From NCBI GenBank assembly GCA_023229245.1, contig JALNZU010000018.1, positions 7,637 to 71,636 of the forward strand: a DNA stretch of 64,000 nt, given 5' to 3'. Below the pieces are notes generated by a model. That model ran no database searches. It saw only the letters and a program-made list of their open reading frames with translations, and was not told the origin of the DNA. Every line of letters begins with the position of its first letter. Position 1 is the first letter of the stretch. Positions 57,199 to 64,000 of this stretch are shown piece after piece. The stretch comes from Bacteroidales bacterium. GTDB lineage: Bacteria > Bacteroidota > Bacteroidia > Bacteroidales > F082. A program made the translations under genes and the position numbers.

Positions 57199-58515
57199 AT
57201 GAGACAAAACCTAATTATTATTTTGATTTTCACACTGTTATCAAATATCCTTCATGCTCAATTCGATCTTTCGGCTGAGTGGCGTCCACGTTTTGAGCTT
57301 AACAACGGACAGGCAATGGTTCCAACCGACAGTTCGCAGGCTACTGCTTATGTATCGCAGCGCAGCCGGATTAATCTTTCATACACAACTGATGCGTATC
57401 GCTTTTATCTGAGCGTACAAGATGTCAGAAATTGGGGTGATGATAATATTGCAGCAGGTACAGGAGCTTTTGCCAGAACAGGAAGCAGCGGCATACATCA
57501 GGCATGGCTGCAACTTAACCTGAACTCTACCGATATCTTAAAGATCGGACGACAAGAATTCAGCTATGACGATCAACGGTTATTATCGGGTCGAAACTGG
57601 AATCAATACGGCCAGACTTATGATGCCCTGTTGTTGAAACTGCAAAAAAGCAGCTGGTTCATAGATATAGCCGTTTCATATAATAACGATTCTGATAAAG
57701 GTAATCCAGCCGGGTTTGGTTTAAACAATTTTGCTGTTGACCCTATTACAAGGCGGTTACGAACCTTAAACTTCATTTATCTCAAAAAAGAAATCAGTCA
57801 AGCCTGGTATATCTCTGCAACAGCCTTACTTACGGGTTATCAGAAAGATAAGATCAGCTCTATCACTTATTTTATGGGGACTTATGGCTTGTATAGTAAA
57901 ATACGTTCCAATGGTTTTGAAGCTCAGGCTAATTTATTTGGTCAGTCGGGTAAGACCCAGCAAGGAAAACAGCAGCATGCTTTTATGACTACTGTAGAGG
58001 CCTCATATAGGCATGCAGGGATCAAAGCTGGGTTAGGTCTGGATATACTCAGTGGCCATGATGCAGCTAATACTGATCCCGACTATCAAGCCGACGATCA
58101 TGCATTTGACCTTTTTTATGGGTTACGTTTTCTCCGATATGGATTAATGAATCAATACAATATACCGGCTCACACACTCAACGGCGGCTTAGTTGATCTG
58201 TATCCTCAGATTGTTTTCTACCCACATGGCAGGCATACAATCACTATTGACTATCATTTTTTCAGCTTGCATCAAGCCGTAGCAAATCCCACTGATCCTA
58301 ACACCATACTCAAGGGTAGCTTAGGCTCGGAGCTTGATATAGTATGGCAATATGCGATCTCTAAAGAATTAAACCTACATACCGGATTCACCTATTATTT
58401 TACTAACAACACCTTTGCCAAAGTAAAACATATTGATCCGGCTCATATAGGTCAGCCCTATTTTGGCTGGATAATGCTCACTTTCAAGCCTTTTATTTTC
58501 AGCTCTGCCCGATGA
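57199..58515 (+). CDS. Alginate-export-family outer-membrane protein
   Basis: 438 residues. Signal peptide ending near 'LHAQFD'. 'EWRPRFELNNGQ', 'SQRSRINLSYTTDAYRFYLSVQDVRNWGDD', 'LKIGRQEFSYDDQRLLSGRNWNQ' and 'ARTGSSGIHQAWLQLNL' are typical of the alginate export (AlgE-like) barrel family. Strands continue to the C-terminus. In Bacteroidota the family is widespread and usually not tied to alginate, so the substrate is unknown. It overlaps queA by 4 bp (ATGA), an unexpected coupling of a porin with a tRNA enzyme. Confidence 0.86.
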   Translation: MRQNLIIILIFTLLSNILHAQFDLSAEWRPRFELNNGQAMVPTDSSQATAYVSQRSRINLSYTTDAYRFYLSVQDVRNWGDDNIAAGTGAFARTGSSGIHQAWLQLNLNSTDILKIGRQEFSYDDQRLLSGRNWNQYGQTYDALLLKLQKSSWFIDIAVSYNNDSDKGNPAGFGLNNFAVDPITRRLRTLNFIYLKKEISQAWYISATALLTGYQKDKISSITYFMGTYGLYSKIRSNGFEAQANLFGQSGKTQQGKQQHAFMTTVEASYRHAGIKAGLGLDILSGHDAANTDPDYQADDHAFDLFYGLRFLRYGLMNQYNIPAHTLNGGLVDLYPQIVFYPHGRHTITIDYHFFSLHQAVANPTDPNTILKGSLGSELDIVWQYAISKELNLHTGFTYYFTNNTFAKVKHIDPAHIGQPYFGWIMLTFKPFIFSSAR

Positions 58516-59753
58516 GTAATGAGCAGCCCGACAGAAGTTTCGTAGAGCAGATCAGTATAGCTGATTTCTCTTACCCACTTCCGGATGAACGGATTGCCCG
58601 CTATCCTTGTGCCATACGTGATCAGGCAAAACTATTGCTGATGAAAGGCGACTGTATATCGGAGGATGTCTTTTCAAACATCGGAGCACATCTTCCGCAC
58701 AAGGCTTTGTTGGTATGGAATGAAACCAAGGTGATACATGCACGTTTGCTATTTGTCAGACAAGGTGGTGCGCGTATTGAATTATTTTGTTTGGGTCCGG
58801 CTAACGGTATGGGTGATATTCAACAAGCATATGCTGCTACAGCTTCGGTAGATTGGAACTGTTTGGTAGGCAATTCAAGGCGGTGGAAGCACGGAACTCT
58901 GGAACAACACATTACTAAAGGCGGTCGGGAAATAAAGCTACTAGCAGAGCGTCTGCATACGTCTGACAGCCATAGTGTGATACGGTTCAGCTGGTCAGAT
59001 ACTAAACTCAGCTTTGCACAGCTGTTGGAACTTATGGGTGAGGTGCCTCTTCCACCTTATTTGCATCGCATGGCCGAAGACATTGACACCGAACGTTATC
59101 AGACCGTTTATGCCAACCAGGACGGGTCGGTGGCCGCTCCTACTGCCGGACTGCATTTTACAAAGAAGCTGATTGAAGAGCTGAAGAGAAAACAATTTTC
59201 GATTGAGAAACTGACTTTACATGTAGGAGCAGGTACCTTTAAACCTGTAGCTCATCCTGCTATAGGACAACATTCGATGCATAGTGAGAAAATAATCGTT
59301 CATAGTCAGACCATTGAAAATATCATACAAGCAACCGACGAGCTGATAGCAGTAGGCACTACAACTATGCGTTGCCTGGAAAGCCTCTACTGGCTTGGCA
59401 TACAGCTGTTACAAGGCAATCCTTCAACTGAGTTGCACCTCACACAATGGTTCCCCTACGAAAACCCAAAGACTGCACACATAGACGCACAAACCGCATT
59501 ATCAGCTCTATTAGATTATATGCATGCAAATAAAACTGATCAGCTACATGCCTCCACAGCTTTGATGATAGCACCCGGCTACAGATTTAAAATAGCAAAG
59601 GGACTGATCACTAATTTCCATCAGCCAAAAAGCACCTTGCTGTTATTAGTGGCTGCACTGATGGGCGAGACATGGAAAAAAGGATACGAATACGCATTGC
59701 AGCATGATTTCAGGTTTTTAAGCTATGGCGATAGTTGTCTGATGTTGCCGTAG
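58512..59753 (+). CDS. queA: tRNA preQ1(34) S-adenosylmethionine ribosyltransferase-isomerase
   Basis: 413 residues, somewhat longer than the ~350-residue norm. 'FSYPLPDERIARYPCAIRDQAKLLLM', 'YQTVYANQDGSVAAPTAGLHFTKKLI' and 'FHQPKSTLLLLVAALMG' are QueA signatures. It transfers ribose from SAM to preQ1 in tRNA to form epoxyqueuosine. The start codon overlaps the stop of the porin gene, giving translational coupling. The gap 59754-59978 contains a tRNA-like fragment discussed separately. Confidence 0.94.
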   Translation: MSNEQPDRSFVEQISIADFSYPLPDERIARYPCAIRDQAKLLLMKGDCISEDVFSNIGAHLPHKALLVWNETKVIHARLLFVRQGGARIELFCLGPANGMGDIQQAYAATASVDWNCLVGNSRRWKHGTLEQHITKGGREIKLLAERLHTSDSHSVIRFSWSDTKLSFAQLLELMGEVPLPPYLHRMAEDIDTERYQTVYANQDGSVAAPTAGLHFTKKLIEELKRKQFSIEKLTLHVGAGTFKPVAHPAIGQHSMHSEKIIVHSQTIENIIQATDELIAVGTTTMRCLESLYWLGIQLLQGNPSTELHLTQWFPYENPKTAHIDAQTALSALLDYMHANKTDQLHASTALMIAPGYRFKIAKGLITNFHQPKSTLLLLVAALMGETWKKGYEYALQHDFRFLSYGDSCLMLP

Positions 59754-59978
59754 GAAAACCATAAATCTATTTCAAGCTTTAAACTGACTTTACGCAGGAT
59801 CAATCATTTGACCTCTGCCTGAGCTGAGCTACCGACTTTTCAGACTTCAAACGCAACAAATCTTATATAGCTGATTACAAGCACTTGAACAAATATTATT
59901 ACTGACAAAAACTCTTGTTTACCAAACAAAAGGGATGTTCAGTTGTTTTATACACATTAAACCTAACACCTTTCAACA

Positions 59979-60695
59979 ATGAAATCAAGATTTACATGGA
60001 TTCCAGTGCTGTTGTTGTTATTCATGCCGTTATCAGGTTTGGTGGCACAGCAAAAATTAGTAGTTAAAAAAACACCTTTCAGGCATGAGTTCAAGGCACT
60101 GCCTTATGCCTATGATGCGCTTGAAAAATCCATTGATAAAGAGACAATGGAAATACATTACGACCGGCATCATCGGGCCTATTTCAACAATTTTATGAAA
60201 GCCATAGAAAAGACTGATTTAGTGTATCTTACTTTTGAAGAGCTATTTAGCCGTATCAGTCAACTTCCTGTAGCCGTTCGGAATAATGGTGGTGGACATT
60301 ACAATCATCAGATGTTTTGGAGTGTACTATCACCCGATGGAGGTGGTGAGCCTGGCGGTCAAGTAGCCGAGGCCATCAACAAAAGTTTTGATTCTTTCGA
60401 CAACTTCAAGCAAGCCTTTGAAGATGCTGGTGCTACCCGGTTTGGCAGCGGATGGGCCTGGCTTAGCATGAACGCACAAGGCGAACTGTTTGTAAGCTCT
60501 ACCCCAAATCAGGATAACCCTCTGATGGATGTAGTAGAAGAACGCGGCACACCTATATTAGGCCTGGATGTGTGGGAACATGCGTACTACCTACGCTATC
60601 AAAATAAACGTACCTCATATATGCAGGCTTTCTGGGATATAGTAAACTGGAAAGAAGTAGAACGTCGCTTTGAAAAAGCAAAAAAGGAACTATAA
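59979..60695 (+). CDS. sodB: Superoxide dismutase (Fe/Mn type), exported
   Basis: 238 residues. The N-terminus is a clear signal peptide (MKSRFTWIPVLLLLFMPLSGLVAQ), so the enzyme should be periplasmic or exported, unlike the usual cytoplasmic SodB. Metal ligands: His60 ('MEIHYDRHH'), His110 ('GHYNHQMFW'), Asp197 and His201 ('GLDVWEHAYYL'). The family normally has ~195-205 residues; the excess is the leader and a basic tail. Iron versus manganese cannot be read with certainty. It stands alone with its own terminator. Confidence 0.93.
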   Translation: MKSRFTWIPVLLLLFMPLSGLVAQQKLVVKKTPFRHEFKALPYAYDALEKSIDKETMEIHYDRHHRAYFNNFMKAIEKTDLVYLTFEELFSRISQLPVAVRNNGGGHYNHQMFWSVLSPDGGGEPGGQVAEAINKSFDSFDNFKQAFEDAGATRFGSGWAWLSMNAQGELFVSSTPNQDNPLMDVVEERGTPILGLDVWEHAYYLRYQNKRTSYMQAFWDIVNWKEVERRFEKAKKEL

Positions 60696-60721
60696 AATAG
60701 TTGAAACCTGATTATTATTTC

Positions 60722-60755
60722 AGGCTGTAAGTCATCAAGTCTTACAGCCTTTTTT
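60722..60755 (+). terminator. Terminator of the superoxide dismutase gene
   Basis: AGGCTGTAAG (60722-60731) pairs with CTTACAGCCT (60741-60750), followed by six T residues. Confidence 0.85.
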
Positions 60756-60817
60756 CTTTCACACAGTGTCATCAGCAGGGATCAATGCAACGACTCTTTC
60801 TTGCCAGCAAATGCGAA

Positions 60818-62119
60818 CTATTCTTCAAACAATGGTTTCCTGATCCAGGTTTCCAAGCGATCGGGGCCTGTGCTGACCATTTTAACCGCTAAGCCAGTTT
60901 TTTCCTCAATGAAACCAATATAATCTTCCAAGGCCTTTGGCCTGTAGCTTTCTGAAGCTGACAGAGGCTGGTTCCAACCGTACAAGCTGACATATTTAGT
61001 AGATAACAGCTCGGTATTCATCTCAAAAGGAACATAATCAATCTGTTCATCATATTGCATATAGCCCACTCCTACTTTAATCTCTTGTAATTCGTCGAGC
61101 ACATCAGCTTTCATCATCACTAAATCTGTTACTCCATTAAGCATAATGCTGTATTGCAATGCAGTCAAGTCCAGCCATCCGCAACGTCTTGGGCGTCCGG
61201 TAGTAGAACCGAATTCATGTCCTTTCTGTCGGATCATTTCACCTGTTTCGTCTATTAGTTCTGTAGGGAAAGGGCCGCTCCCAACTCGTGTACAATAGGC
61301 TTTGAATACTCCGAACACCCGTCCTATGTGATGAGGTGCTATGCCTAATCCTGCGCAGGCTCCGGCTACGGTAGTATTTGAAGAAGTTACAAAGGGATAG
61401 CTGCCAAAATCAATATCCAACAAGGCACCTTGAGCCCCTTCGGCTAATATTTTTTTTCCTGACTTCAGCTGCCGGTTGATATAATATTCACTATCGACAA
61501 ATTGTAGGGATTTCAGTATGTCGATAGCTTCAATCCACTGTTGTTCATAATCTTGAAGGCTAAGTCCGTCAATCAGATGTGCCTCAGTATCAAACTCAGT
61601 CAAGCCGATTTGTTGCAGGTGATCTTTTTTCAAAGCCTCGTATTTTTTTTTAAAATCAGGCAGACATATATCGCCAACTCTTATCCCTTGCCGGCGCACT
61701 TTATCCGTATATGTCGGTCCTATGCCTTTCAGGGTAGAGCCAATTTTTTGAGTGCCTTTACAGTACTCAAGAGCTGCATCCAACAGCCGATGAGTAGGCA
61801 GGATAAGATGTGCTTTTCGGCTGACGATCAAATTATTTGCAACATCAATACCGTGATGTTGCAAAGTGGTGATTTCTTTTTTCAGTATGAGCGGGTCTAT
61901 GATCACCCCGTTTCCAATCAGGTTGAAGGTGTTCGGATCGAAGATACCCGAAGGGATGGTATGCAAGATAAATTGTTTCCCATCAAATTTAATAGTATGG
62001 CCGGCATTAGGCCCACCCTGAAAGCGTGCTATCAAATCGTAATGAGGTGCCAGCACATCCACTATCTTACCTTTACCCTCATCACCCCATTGCAGGCCAA
62101 GCAAAACATCTACATTCAT
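60818..62119 (-). CDS. purA: Adenylosuccinate synthetase
   Basis: 433 residues from the ATG at 62119 ('MNVDVLLGLQWGDEGKGKIVD'), matching homologue starts; an ATG at 62125 adds two residues. 'GDEGKGK' and 'GRPRRCGWLDL' are PurA signatures, with 'FQGGPNAGHTIKFDGKQF' in the IMP/GTP loop region. It converts IMP and aspartate to adenylosuccinate. The Fur-family gene lies 135 bp upstream in the same direction, an arrangement common in Bacteroidota. Confidence 0.96.
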   Translation of the reverse strand: MNVDVLLGLQWGDEGKGKIVDVLAPHYDLIARFQGGPNAGHTIKFDGKQFILHTIPSGIFDPNTFNLIGNGVIIDPLILKKEITTLQHHGIDVANNLIVSRKAHLILPTHRLLDAALEYCKGTQKIGSTLKGIGPTYTDKVRRQGIRVGDICLPDFKKKYEALKKDHLQQIGLTEFDTEAHLIDGLSLQDYEQQWIEAIDILKSLQFVDSEYYINRQLKSGKKILAEGAQGALLDIDFGSYPFVTSSNTTVAGACAGLGIAPHHIGRVFGVFKAYCTRVGSGPFPTELIDETGEMIRQKGHEFGSTTGRPRRCGWLDLTALQYSIMLNGVTDLVMMKADVLDELQEIKVGVGYMQYDEQIDYVPFEMNTELLSTKYVSLYGWNQPLSASESYRPKALEDYIGFIEEKTGLAVKMVSTGPDRLETWIRKPLFEE

Positions 62120-62260
62120 CAGCATATTTTTTAAAATTTATCCTTGCTAAGCAGTTGATCCATCAGAAATATATCTCATGGCTTGCTGTAGTGGACAAAT
62201 TTACATGGAATAATGGCTATAACGACAAGAAAGTTAAAAGAAGTTGAGCTGAGTACAAGT

Positions 62261-62728
62261 CTATTTTTCTTTTTGTTGAGGATCAGCCTTTTTGATCCGG
62301 CCATAAAATGTAAGCGAGTGATGGGTCACTTCTACGCCTAAGAGTTCTTCAACCGATTCTTTAATTTCCTGTATTCGAGGATCACAGAACTCAAGTACTT
62401 CACCGTTATCAATACTGACAAAATGGTCGTGCTGACTGAATTTAAATGAGCGTTCAAATTGCGCACAATTATTTCCAAACTGATGCTTGGTAACTAAAGA
62501 GCAATCCAACAGCAATTCAATAGTATTATATAAGGTAGCCCGACTTACTCTGTACTTGTTATTTTTCATGCGGGTATACAAGGTTTCTATGTCAAAATGT
62601 CCCTCGCTGGAATAAATTTCCTCAAGTATTGTAAATCGTTCAGGCGTTTTACGGTGGCCACGCTGCTCAAGATAATCAGTAAATATCTGTTTGACCGTTT
62701 CAAAAGTGTCATTATGCTTTTCTTCCAT
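62261..62728 (-). CDS. Fur-family transcriptional regulator
   Basis: 155 residues. The winged-helix has 'RKTPERFTILEEIYSSEGHFDIETLYTRMKN' and 'VSRATLYNTIELLLDCSLV'. The metal-site region is 'SQHDHFVSIDNGEVLEFCDPRI', with the HDH motif kept, but the cysteine pairs that form the structural zinc site of classical Fur and PerR are absent. It could be a Fur, PerR or Zur variant; metal specificity cannot be read. An AT-rich palindrome upstream (62863-62887) may be its own operator. Confidence 0.9.
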   Translation of the reverse strand: MEEKHNDTFETVKQIFTDYLEQRGHRKTPERFTILEEIYSSEGHFDIETLYTRMKNNKYRVSRATLYNTIELLLDCSLVTKHQFGNNCAQFERSFKFSQHDHFVSIDNGEVLEFCDPRIQEIKESVEELLGVEVTHHSLTFYGRIKKADPQQKEK

Positions 62729-62862
62729 ATCAATGTATTGATCAGACGCTTTGCGTTGAATATCCGAACAAGCCTTGATCGCCTATTCAATGCTGTACTA
62801 CTCAATGAAAAATCACTTCCCATCAGTAGCATGTCAGAATTTGACTGTAAAATTATAAAATT

Positions 62863-62887
62863 ATTTTTAATTAGAATAAATAAAAAT
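62863..62887. promoter_or_regulatory. Candidate Fur-type operator palindrome
   Basis: A 25-nt AT-rich dyad begins ATTTTTA and ends TAAAAAT, with 10 of 12 base pairs symmetric. It lies 135 bp upstream of the Fur-family gene in the 463-bp fur-rpsT gap. A TACTTTTG -7 element on the minus strand at 63011-63018 would place it within the fur leader. In such AT-rich DNA, chance is a real alternative. Confidence 0.3.
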
Positions 62888-63121
62888 TAGCGTAAAGCCG
62901 TTAAGCTACTTTACTGTAATTCAGCTTTTTACACAACTCACAGTCGGATTACTAAAAATATTCATGTCTGTGCCTTGTCTCAAGGCTACAGCTTGTATTA
63001 CTTTTCAGCCCAAAAGTATCAAAATCTTCGAAAAATCAGGTCAATTGATGGAATATATATCGCCTGAATCATAGAATCGTGCATAGCGGTATAACGGAAA
63101 ATTGTTTTTTCAGGAAATTGC

Positions 63122-63151
63122 TTTGCAATCAAATTATTTTTTTTATTTTTG
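63122..63151 (+). promoter_or_regulatory. Promoter of rpsT
   Basis: TTTG (63122-63125), an 18-bp spacer and TATTTTTG (63144-63151) form a good Bacteroidota promoter. The leader to the ATG at 63192 is about 35 nt, so the longer frame starting at 63102 is excluded. Confidence 0.75.
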
Positions 63152-63191
63152 CAGCCCAAAATTGACACCATTAATTAAAGAAAAGATAACG

Positions 63192-63446
63192 ATGGCAAAT
63201 CACAAATCAGCAATCAAAAGAATGCGTCAAAGCAACGCCAGGAGACTTCATAACCGGTATTATGCTAAATCTATGCGTACTGCACTTAAAAAGTTCAGGA
63301 ACTCAACCGATAAAGCAGAAGCAGAAATCTTGCTCCCAAAACTCCATTCGATGATTGACAAGCTTGCCAAGCGAAATATTATTCATAAGAACAAGGCTAA
63401 CAATTTGAAGTCGAAGACTACAAGACAAATTGCTCGTATGGCCTAA
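63192..63446 (+). CDS. rpsT: 30S ribosomal protein S20
   Basis: 84 residues from the ATG at 63192 ('MANHKSAIKRMRQSNARRLHN'), a normal-length, very basic S20 that binds 16S rRNA. 'KAEAEILLPKLHSMIDKLAKRNIIHKNKANNLKSK' (split over residues ~40-76) is the conserved helical hairpin. A single-gene unit with its own promoter and terminator. Confidence 0.97.
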   Translation: MANHKSAIKRMRQSNARRLHNRYYAKSMRTALKKFRNSTDKAEAEILLPKLHSMIDKLAKRNIIHKNKANNLKSKTTRQIARMA

Positions 63447-63468
63447 TTGTTTTTTCACCTAAAGGTTG

Positions 63469-63499
63469 AAGCCCCTTTTTTAACAAGAAGGGGCTTTTT
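63469..63499 (+). terminator. Terminator of rpsT
   Basis: AAGCCCCTT pairs with AAGGGGCTT (63469-63499 including loop), followed by a T run, 22 bp after the stop codon. Confidence 0.88.
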
Positions 63500-63762
63500 C
63501 TGTTTGCCAATTTTTTTTCGCAATCAAAAACAAATCCTAAATACGATAGCAGGCACTCATTCCAAACACATACACCATGATAAGACTTTAGAAGGGTGAT
63601 TGAAATCTGCCTTACCCATAGCAAAACCTGTTTACGCTCACATGCCGGTATACCTTAGTGGTACTGAGTAGATTATTTTGGGTAGCACAACCCCTATTTT
63701 CAACTTGCAATTCTTTAGGATTTTGCGGATATTATCGCCATTTTATTTCTTGTAAATATGTT

Positions 63763-63935
63763 GGTATCTCTGGTTAAAAGTATCAAAAACAATATCATGA
63801 CCCAACTTTCGCAGTATAGAAATGTAGTTCTTAACCGTCTATGGTGAAACATTTAGACGATCAGTCAAATATTTAGGCACTTTCAGAAAAGGATTAAATA
63901 TTTGATTTATAGATAAATAAGTTGTATCTTTACTG
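63763..63935 (-). pseudogene. Remnant of a helix-turn-helix (DeoR/HTH_11-like) gene
   Basis: Read on the minus strand, one frame encodes '...KYLTDRLNVSP*TVKNYISILRKLGHDIVFD...QRYQHIYKK' followed by a TAA near 63748. The pattern (recognition helix 'TVKNYISILRKLG', then 'dIvFD..qRYqhI') looks like the N-terminal HTH of a DeoR- or WYL-type regulator. An in-frame TAG interrupts it in the recognition turn, and no start codon is obvious. It is probably decayed. TAG is used as a normal stop elsewhere in the window. Confidence 0.4.
63902..63932 (+). promoter_or_regulatory. Promoter reading out of the window
   Basis: TTG (63902-63904), a 20-bp spacer and TATCTTTA (63925-63932; one mismatch to TAnnTTTG). 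It precedes a hairpin leader and an ATG at 63996. Confidence 0.5.
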
Positions 63936-63939
63936 AAAC

Positions 63940-63981
63940 AAAACCCCGAAAACGAGCATAATGTCTCAAAATCGGGGTTTT
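63940..63981 (+). promoter_or_regulatory. Leader hairpin before the edge gene
   Basis: AAAACCCCGA (63940-63949) and TCGGGGTTTT (63972-63981) form a perfect 10-bp stem with a 22-nt loop between a promoter and the ATG at 63996. On its own it could terminate or attenuate. Such leader hairpins are common before transposase genes. Confidence 0.5.
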
Positions 63982-63995
63982 CTATAAAAAGCGCT

Positions 63996-64000
63996 ATGAA
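63996..64000 (+). CDS. Possible start of a gene running off the right edge
   Basis: An ATG at 63996 lies 14 bp after the leader hairpin and behind a near-consensus promoter. Only the first codon and two bases are in the window, so no product can be named. The hairpin leader and the decayed gene beside it make an insertion sequence plausible. Confidence 0.25.

Noticed and set aside
59790..59840. tRNA gene or remnant on the minus strand (GTAGCTCAG-type D-arm)
   Set aside because: The D-arm-like motif is striking, but no acceptor stem, anticodon arm or T-arm could be paired around it; at best a decayed fragment or chance.
62129..62260. Additional short ORFs in the purA-fur gap
   Set aside because: They are extensions of frames antisense to purA, with no motif or promoter.

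Overview
The window is a chromosomal segment of a Bacteroidota bacterium, most likely of the Bacteroidales/Marinilabiliales type. Three kinds of evidence point there. Many secreted proteins end in the Por-secretion (type IX, T9SS) C-terminal sorting domain. Promoters repeatedly show the Bacteroidota -7 element TAnnTTTG, with a TTG about 18-20 bp upstream in the best cases. Lineage-restricted families are also present: GldA, DUF4290, DUF4296, DUF4834 and a gingipain-type C25 protease. Most of the window is ordinary, densely packed chromosome.

Layout. 1-17.3 kb is a secretome block of five T9SS cargo proteins. It holds a giant modular protein whose 5' end lies outside the window, an LVIVD beta-propeller protein, an FG-GAP/ASPIC protein, a gingipain-like protease on the minus strand, and another modular cargo protein. 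17.4-24.2 kb carries an M28 peptidase and then a TetR / RND (MMPL) / LolA-like / outer-membrane-barrel operon, which looks like an envelope lipid or hydrophobic-compound export unit. 24.2-25.2 kb is a PflX-type radical SAM protein.

25.4-27.6 kb is the most unusual region: a short, apparently truncated ORF followed by about 2 kb of non-coding hairpin repeats. There are 31 units of exactly 53 bp in three blocks, separated by two identical 185-bp linkers that carry the same hairpin in inverted orientation. A third, decayed linker ends beside hypB. The minus-strand genes hypB, hypA, metK and gldA follow.

31.7-43.7 kb contains DUF4290, the iorAB 2-oxoacid oxidoreductase, an ACP phosphodiesterase, an MFS transporter, PepD and rpmH (L34) with a long two-hairpin leader. 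It then has the overlapping DUF4834 / YfhO / glycosyltransferase set. 43.8-48.6 kb holds a sialidase-like T9SS cargo, two tiny ORFs (one a zinc ribbon), deoC, a thioredoxin-like T9SS cargo and a small lipoprotein. 48.6-54.7 kb contains a DUF4296 lipoprotein, recQ, kdsD, an AhpD-like protein, lptB and pssA; kdsD and lptB link to lipopolysaccharide synthesis and export. 54.7-63.5 kb contains a Ycf48-like T9SS cargo, an alginate-export-type porin, queA, an exported superoxide dismutase, purA, a Fur-family regulator and rpsT.

The last 550 bp holds a decayed HTH gene fragment with an in-frame TAG. It is followed by a promoter, a leader hairpin and an ATG of a gene that runs off the right edge.

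All calls come from reading the sequence by eye. Family names rest on recognised motifs, not on database searches.
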